This document shows, piece by piece, positions 1 to 9,000 of a DNA stretch of 64,000 nt. Origin of the DNA: G965212005 sp965212005 (GTDB lineage Bacteria; Pseudomonadota; Gammaproteobacteria; Porifericomitales; Porifericomitaceae); assembly GCA_965212005.1 (NCBI GenBank), contig OZ243038.1, positions 1,674,001-1,738,000 of the forward strand. The letters are read 5' to 3'. Every line of letters starts with the position of its first letter. Positions within the stretch are counted from its first letter, which is position 1. The position numbers were made by a program, and so were the translations under genes. The notes below the pieces were generated by a model that saw only the letters and a program-made list of their open reading frames with translations, was not told the DNA's origin and searched no databases.

Positions 1-2
1 GG

Positions 3-3000
3 ACTGGGTATGCCTATTTCGTAAGGGACAGCAACGGCCTCACAAGTTCTGTTGTAGGGGTCCTAATCATCACAATCCTTGAACCCCCGCCGGTCACCTT
101 CGGCACCACCACCATCACCCCCCAAAACTACATCTCCGGCACCGCCGTCAACCTGACCCTGCCCGCCGCCACCGGCGGCTATGGCACACTCATGTACGCC
201 ATCACCGAACCCCTCCCCGACGGCCTGACCTTCACCGCCGCCACCCGCGTATTGGACGGCACCCCCACCACCCTGCAAGCCGCAACCCCCTACACCTACA
301 CCGCCACCGACAGCAACCCCAACGGCGCCAACACCGTGCAACTGCCCTTCACCATCGCCATCCAGCCGCCCTCGGCCGCCATCACCTCCACCAACCCGGA
401 TCCACTGGTTGAAAACACCCTGGACGGCGCCACGCTGACGGTAACGCTGGCCAACACCGCCTATGAGAACCCACTGCCCGCCAACCTGATCACGCTCAAC
501 ACTGAGGCCACCACCGCCGGGGTTACGGTCACGGCCGCCCGCGACAGCGACACACAAGCCACCCTGACGCTGGCCTTTGACCGCACCGACAACGACTTTG
601 ACGACAACCTCGACATCAGAGTCACCGTGCCGGATGCGGTCCACACCGGCGCCGGCAACCTGACCACCGGCGCGGTGACAGCCACGGCCGTCGTTGAGAG
701 CAGCGACGCCACCTTGTCCGTCCTGACCTTGTCCGGCGGCGCCGTGCTCACCCCGGCCTTCGCCGCCGGCACCTTGACCTACACCGCGAACGTGGCCAAC
801 AGCGTTGCCGAAATCATGGTAACGCCGACCGCGGCCGATGACGGCGCGACCCTCACCGTCAACGGCGATGACGTGAACAGCGGCACGGCCAGCGGCGCGA
901 TTGCGCTGACCGCGGGTATGGCCACCGACATTGATGTGCTGGTGACCGCCGAGGACCGCGTAGCAACGCAGACCTATACCCTCGCCGTGACCCGGGCGGC
1001 GGTGCCGACCGCCACCATCAGCGCCACCGCCCCGGGCACGCTGACCGAGGCCACCCTTGATGGCGAGACAGTGACGGTAATGCTTGCCAACACTGAGTAT
1101 GTCCCGGGCACGCTGGCTGCAAACCTGTTCACCGTGACGCTGAGCGGTGGGGCAACTGGCGTATCGGTGAGCGCGGCCACACGCACCAGCTCCGTGCTGG
1201 CGACGCTGACGCTGGCCTACGGCGGAATCGGCATAGACGCGAATACCACTCTTGGCGTCACCGTGCTGGAAGCGGTCCACACCGGCACGGGTGACCTGGA
1301 CACTGCCACCATCCCGGTCACGGCCACCCCGCCGTCACTGCCGGACGCAAGCTTTATCGTGCCCGAGAATGCGGCCGCGGATACCGACGTCGGCACCCCG
1401 CTGATGGCCGCCGAGTTCCCGTCCGGCACACAAACCTGGGCCATCGTGTCGGGCAACGACGACGGCGATTTCAACATTGATAGGGCCACCGGCCAGTTAT
1501 CGGTGGTGGCCAATGATTCCATCAATTTCGAGGACACCGCGTCCTACACGCTGGTGGTGTCGCTGACGATTGGCGCGGCCACGGCGCAGGCGACGGTAAC
1601 GGTAATGGTGAGCGATGAGATTGAGCTGCCATCAGCGCCGGCGGCACCGACCGTGACGCCGGAGGTGGAGTCGCTGGCCGTCACCTGGACGGCACCGGAC
1701 AACAACGGCCCGGCGATTACGAGCTACGACGTGCAATATCGTACGGGATCGGACGCATTCACACTGGCCAGTCCGGGTCCGGGAACGGCAACCAGCCTGA
1801 CGATCACCGGCCTGACGGCAGCCACGTTGTATGAGGTTCAGGTGCGCGCCGTCAATGCCGAAGGTGACGGCCCGTACTCGGCCTTGGGCACGGGCACGCC
1901 ACTGGCGCCTCCCACGCCGACCGCGACCATCAGCGCTCCGACCACCGCCATCGCCGAGGCGGCCCTGAGCGGGACGGAGTTGGCGGTGACCCTCAGCAAC
2001 ACCGAGTACATGGATGCGGGTACGCTGGCGGCGGCGCAGTTCACCATCAACCACGGTACCGGAGCGAGCGGGGTCACGGTGGGTAACGTCGTGCGCACCG
2101 GCAACACGGTGGCCACCTTGACGCTGGCCTACACCAGCGGCATAGACGCGGACACCACCCTAGGCGTCACGGTGGTGGCGGCGGCACACACCGGCGATGA
2201 TGCCCTGACCACGGACAACACGGTTATGGTCACCGCCACCCCGCCGTCACTGCCGGACGCAACCTTTACCGTGGCCGAGAATACGGCCGCGGCTACCGAC
2301 GTCGGCACCCCGCTGATGGCCGCCGAGTTCCCGTCCGGCACACAAACCTGGGCCATCGTGTCGGGCAACGACGACGGCGATTTCAACATTGATAGGGCCA
2401 CCGGCCAGTTATCGGTGGTGGCCAATGATTCCATCAATTTCGAGGACACCGCGTCCTACACGCTGGTGGTGTCGCTGACGATTGGCGCGGCCACGGCGCA
2501 GGCGACGGTAACGGTAATGGTGAGCGATGAGATTGAGCTGCCATCAGCGCCGGCGGCACCGACCGTGACGCCGGAGGTGGAGTCGCTGGCCGTCACCTGG
2601 ACGGCACCGGCCAACAACGGCCCGGCGATTACGAGCTACGACGTGCAATATCGTACGGGATCGGACGCATTCACACTGGCCAGTCCGGGTCCGGGAACGG
2701 CAACCAGCCTGACGATCACCGGCCTGACGGCAGCCACGTTGTATGAGGTTCAGGTGCGCGCCGTCAATGCCGAAGGTGACGGCCCGTACTCGGCCTTGGG
2801 CACGGGCACGCCAATGGCGCCTCCCACGCTGACCGCGACCATCAGCGCCCCGACCACCGCCATCGCCGAGGCGGCCCTGAGCGGGACGACGCTGGCGGTG
2901 ACCCTCAGCAACACCGAGTACGTGGGTACGCTGGCGGCGGTGCAGTTCACCATCAACCACGGTACCGGAGCGAGCGGGGTCACGGTGAGCAACGTCGTGC

Positions 3001-6000
3001 GCACCGGCAACACGGTGGCCACCTTGACGCTGGCCTACACCAGCGGCATAGACGCGGACACCACCCTAGGCGTCACGGTGGTGGCGGCGGCACACATCGG
3101 CGATGATGCCCTGACCACGGACAACACGGTTATGGTCACCGCCACCGCGCCGTCACTGCCGGACGCAACATTTACCGTGGCCGAGAATACGGCCGCGGCT
3201 ACCGACGTCGGCACCCCGCTGATGGCCGCCGAGTTCCCGTCCGGCACACAAACCTGGGCCATCGTGTCGGGCAACGACGACGGCGATTTCGCCATTGATG
3301 CGGTGACCGGCCAGTTATCGGTGGCGGCCAACGATTCCATCAATTTCGAGGACACCGAGTCCTACACGCTGGTGGTGTCGCTGACGATTGGCACGGCCAT
3401 GGCGCAGGCGACGGTAACGGTAACGGTGAGCGATGAGATTGAGCTGCCATCAGCGCCGGCGGCACCGACCGTGACGCCGGAGGTGGAGTCGCTGGCCGTC
3501 ACCTGGACGGCACCGGACAACAACGGCCCGGCGATTACGAGCTACGACGTGCGTTATCGCGTGGGCTCAACGGGAGCGTACACGGATGCTGCGGATCCGG
3601 GAACGGCAACCAGCCTGACGATCACCGGCCTGACGGCAAGCACGCTGTATGAGGTTCAGGTGCGCGCCGTCAATGCCGAAGGCGACGGCCCGTACTCGGC
3701 CCCCGGCAGCGGCACGCCGCTGCCGCCTACCGCGCCGTCACTGCCGGAGGCAACCTTTGATGTGGCCGAGAATGCCGACGCGAATGCCACGGTCGGCGCC
3801 CCGCTGGTGCCCGCCAACTTCCCGAGCGGCACACAAGCCTGGGCAATCGTATCGGGCAATACCGGCAACGATTTCGCCATTGACCCGGTGACCGGCCAGT
3901 TATCGGTAGTGGCTGCCGATTCGATCAATTTCGAGGACACCGCGTCCTACACGCTGATGGTGTCGCTGACGATTGGCGCGGCCACGGCGCAGGCGACGGT
4001 AACGGTAATGGTGAGCGATGAGAATGAGGTGCCATCAGCGCCGGCGGCACCGACCGTGACGCCGGAGGTGGAGTCGCTGGCCGTCGCCTGGACGGCGCCG
4101 GCTAACCGCGGCCCGGCGATTACGGGCTATGACGTGCGTTATCGCGTGGGATCAACGGGAGCGTACACGGATGCTGCGGATCCGGGAACGGCAACCAGCC
4201 TGACGATCACCGGCCTGACGGCAAGCACGCTGTATGAGGTTCAGGTGCGCGCCGTCAATGCCGAAGGCGACGGCCCGTACTCGGCCCCCGGCAGCGGCAC
4301 GCCGCTGCCGCCTACCGCGCCGTCACTGCCGGAGGCAACCTTTGATGTGGCCGAGAATGCCGACGCGAATGCCACGGTCGGCGCCCCGCTGGTGCCCGCC
4401 AACTTCCCGAGCGGCACACAAGCCTGGGCAATCGTATCGGGCAATACCGGCAACGATTTCGCCATTGACCCGGTGACCGGCCAGTTATCGGTAGTGGCTG
4501 CCGATTCGATCAATTTCGAGGACACCGCGTCCTACACGCTGATGGTGTCGCTGACGATTGGCGCGGCCACGGCGCAGGCGACGGTAACGGTAATGGTGAG
4601 CGATGAGAATGAGGTGCCATCAGCGCCGGCGGCACCGACCGTGACGCCGGAGGTGGAGTCGCTGGCCGTCGCCTGGACGGCGCCGGCTAACCGCGGCCCG
4701 GCGATTACGGGCTATGACGTGCGTTATCGCGTGGGATCAACGGGAGCGTACACGGATGCTGCGGATCCGGGAACGGCAACCAGCCTGACGATCACCGGCC
4801 TGACGGCAAGCACGCTGTATGAGGTTCAGGTGCGCGCCGTCAATGCCGAAGGCGACGGCCCGTACTCGGCCCCCGGCAGCGGCACGCCGCTGCCGCCTAC
4901 CGCGCCGTCACTGCCGGAGGCAACCTTTGATGTGGCCGAGAATGCCGACGCGAATGCCACGGTCGGCGCCCCGCTGGTGCCCGCCAACTTCCCGAGCGGC
5001 ACACAAGCCTGGGCAATCGTATCGGGCAATACCGGCAACGATTTCGCCATTGACCCGGTGACCGGCCAGTTATCGGTAGTGGCTGCCGATTCGATCAATT
5101 TCGAGGACACCGCGTCCTACACGCTGATGGTGTCGCTGACGATTGGCGCGGCCACGGCGCAGGCGACGGTAACGGTAATGGTGAGCGATGAGAATGAGGT
5201 GCCATCAGCGCCGGCGGCACCGACCGTGACGCCGGAAGTGGAGTCTCTGAACGTCAGTTGGACGGCGCCGGCCAACAGCGGCCCGGCGATTACGGGCTAC
5301 GACGTGCAATATCGTACGGGATCGGACGCATTCACACTGGCCAGTCCGGGTCCGGGAACGGCAACCAGCCTGACGATCACCGGCCTGACGGCAGCCACGT
5401 TGTATGAGGTTCAGGTGCGCGCCGTCAATGCCGAAGGTGACGGCCCGTACTCGGCCTTGGGCACGGGCACGCCACTGGCGCCTCCCACGCCGACCGCGAC
5501 CATCAGCGCTCCGACCACCGCCATCGCCGAGGCGGCCCTGAGCGGGACGGAGTTGGCGGTGACCCTCAGCAACACCGAGTACATGGATGCGGGTACGCTG
5601 GCGGCGGCGCAGTTCACCATCAACCACGGCACCGGAGCGAGCGGGGTCACGGTGGGTAACGTCGTGCGCACCAGCCCCACGGTGGCCACCCTGATGCTGG
5701 CCTACACCAGCGGCATAGACGCGGACACCACCCTAGGCGTCACGGTGGTGGCGGCGGCACACATCGGCGATGATGCCCTGACCACGGACAACACGGTTAT
5801 GGTCACGGCCACCCCGCCGTCACTGGCGGGCGCAACCTTTATCGTGCTCGAGAATACGGCCGCGGCTACCGACGTCGGCACCCCGCTGATGGCCGCCGAG
5901 TTCCCGTCCGGCACACAAGCCTGGGCAATCGTATCGGGCAACGACGGCGGCGATTTCAACATTGATACGGCCACCGGCCAGTTATCGGTGGTGGCCAATG

Positions 6001-9000
6001 ATTCCATCAATTTCGAGGACACCGAGTCCTACACGCTGGTGGTGTCGCTGACGATTGGCACGGCCATGGCGCAGGCGACGGTAACGGTAACGGTGAGCGA
6101 TGAGATTGAGCTGCCATCAGCGCCGGCGGCACCGACCGTGACGCCGGAGGTGGAGTCTTTGAACGTCAGTTGGACGGCGCCGGACAACAACGGCCCGGCG
6201 ATTACGGGCTACGACGTGGAATATCGCCTGAGCTCATTGGCCCCGTCGGGCGCATACACCGATGCCGGACATTCGGGAACGACCCCTGGTATCACCATCA
6301 CCGGCCTGACGGGGGGCGTGGAGTATCAGGTTCAGGTGCGCGCCGTCAATGCCGAAGGTGACGGCCCGTACTCGGCCTTGGGCACGGGCACGCCACTGGC
6401 GCCTCCCACGCCGACCGCGACCATCAGCGCTCCGACCACCGCCATCGCCGAGGCGGCCCTGAGCGGGACGGAGTTGGCGGTGACCCTCAGCAACACCGAG
6501 TACATGGATGCGGGTACGCTGGCGGCGGCGCAGTTCACCATCAACCACGGCACCGGAGCGAGCGGGGTCACGGTGGGTAACGTCGTGCGCACCAGCCCCA
6601 CGGTGGCCACCCTGATGCTGGCCTACACCAGCGGCATAGACGCGGACACCACCCTAGGCGTCACGGTGGTGGCGGCGGCACACACCGGCGATGATGCCCT
6701 GACCACGGACAACACGGTTATGGTCACGGCCACCCCGCCGTCACTGGCGGGCGCAACCTTTATCGTGCTCGAGAATACGGCCGCGGCTACCGACGTCGGC
6801 ACCCCGCTGATGGCCGCCGAGTTCCCGTCCGGCACACAAACCTGGGCCATCGTGTCGGGCAATACCGGCGGCGATTTCGCCATTGACCCGGTGACCGGCC
6901 AGTTATCGGTAGTGGCCGCCGATTCGATCAATTTCGAGGACACCGCGTCCTACACGCTGATGGTGTCGCTGACGATTGGCACGGCCACGGCGCAGGCGAC
7001 GGTAACGGTAATGGTGAGCGATGAGGATGAGCCGCCATTGGCGCCGGCGGCACCGACCGTGACGCCGGAGGTGGAGTCGCTGGCCGTCGCCTGGACGGCA
7101 CCGGACAACAACGGCCCGGCGATTACGGGCTACGACGTGGAATATCGCCTGAGCTCATCGGCCCCGTCGGGCGCATACACCGATGCCGGACATTCAGGAA
7201 CGACCCTTGGTATCACCATCACCGGCCTGACGGGGGGCGTGGAGTATCAGGTTCGGGTGCGCGCCGTCAATGCCGAAGGCAACGGCTCGTACTCGCCCTT
7301 GGGTACAGGCACGCCACTGGCGCCTCCCACGCTGACCGCGACCATCAGCGCTCCGACCACCGCCATCGCCGAGGCGGCCCTGAGCGGGACGGAGTTGGTG
7401 GTAACCCTCAGCAACACCGAGTACGTGGGTACGCTGGCGGCGGTGCAGTTCACCATCAACCACGGTACCGGAGCGAGCGGGGTCACGGTGGGCAACGTCG
7501 TGCGCACCGGCAACACGGTGGCCACCCTGATGCTGGCCTACACCAGCGGCATAGACGCGGACACCACCCTAGGCGTCACGGTGGTGGCGGCGGCACACAC
7601 CGGCGATGATGCCCTGACCACGGACAACACGGTTATGGTCACCGCCACCGCGCCGTCACTGGCGGGCGCAACCTTTAGCGTGGCCGAGAATGCGACCGCG
7701 GCTACCACGGTCGGCACCCCGCTGATGGCCGCCGAGTTCCCGTCCGGCACACAAATCTGGGCCATCGTGTCGGGCAACGACGACGGCGATTTCAACATTG
7801 ATACGGCCACCGGTCAGTTATCGGTGGCGGCCAACGATTCCATCAATTTCGAGGACACCGCGTCCTACACGCTGATGGTGTCGCTGACGATTGGCACGGC
7901 CATGGCGCAGGCGACGGTAACGGTAATGGTGAGCGATGAGAATGAGCCGCCATTGGCGCCGGCGGCACCGACCGTGACGCCGGCGGTGGAGTCGCTGGCC
8001 GTCGCCTGGACGGCGCCGGCCAACAGCGGCCCGGCGATTACGGGCTACGACGTGGAATATCGCCTGAGCTCATCGGCCCCGTCGGGCGCATACACCGATG
8101 CCGGACATTCGGGAACGACCCCTGGTATCACCATCACCGGCCTGACGGGGGGCGTGGAGTATCAGGTTCGGGTGCGCGCCGTCAATGCCGAAGGCAACGG
8201 CTCGTACTCGCCCTTGGGTACAGGCACGCCACTGGCGCCTCTCACGCCGACCGCGACCATCAGCGCTCCGACCACCGCCATCGCCGAGGCGGCCCTGAGC
8301 GGGACGGAGTTGGTGGTAACCCTCAGCAACACCGAGTACGTGGGTACGCTGGCGGCGGCGCAGTTCACCATCAACCACGGTACCGGAGCGAGCGGGGTCA
8401 CGGTGGGCAACGTCGTGCGCACCGGCAACACGGTGGCCACCCTGACGTTGGCCTACACCAGCGGCATAGACGCGGACACCACCCTTGGCGTCACGGTGGC
8501 GGCGGCGGCACACACCGGCGATGATGCCCTGACCACGGACAACATGGTTATGGTCACCGCCACCCCGCCGTCACTGCCGGACGCAACCTTTAGCGTGGCC
8601 GAGAATGCGACCGCGGCTACCACGGTCGGCACCCCGCTGATGGCCGCCGAGTTCCCGTCCGGCACACAAATCTGGGCCATCGTGTCGGGCAACGACGACG
8701 GCGATTTCAACATTGATACGGCCACCGGCCAGTTATCGGTGGCGGCCAACGATTCCATCAATTTCGAGGACACCGCGTCCTACACGCTGATGGTGTCGCT
8801 GACGATTGGCACGGCCATGGCGCAGGCGACGGTAACGGTAATGGTGAGCGATGAGAATGAGCCGCCATTGGCGCCGGCGGCACCGACCGTGACGCCGGCG
8901 GTGGAGTCGCTGGCCGTCGCCTGGACGGCGCCGGCCAACAGCGGCCCGGCGATTACGGGCTACGACGTGCGTTATCGCGTGGGCTCAACGGGAGCGTACA

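Noticed and set aside
63..1280. 405-codon open frame on the minus strand inside the adhesin gene
   Set aside because: Its Gly/Arg/His-rich translation is the antisense image of the repetitive GC-rich plus-strand gene, which has clear domains.
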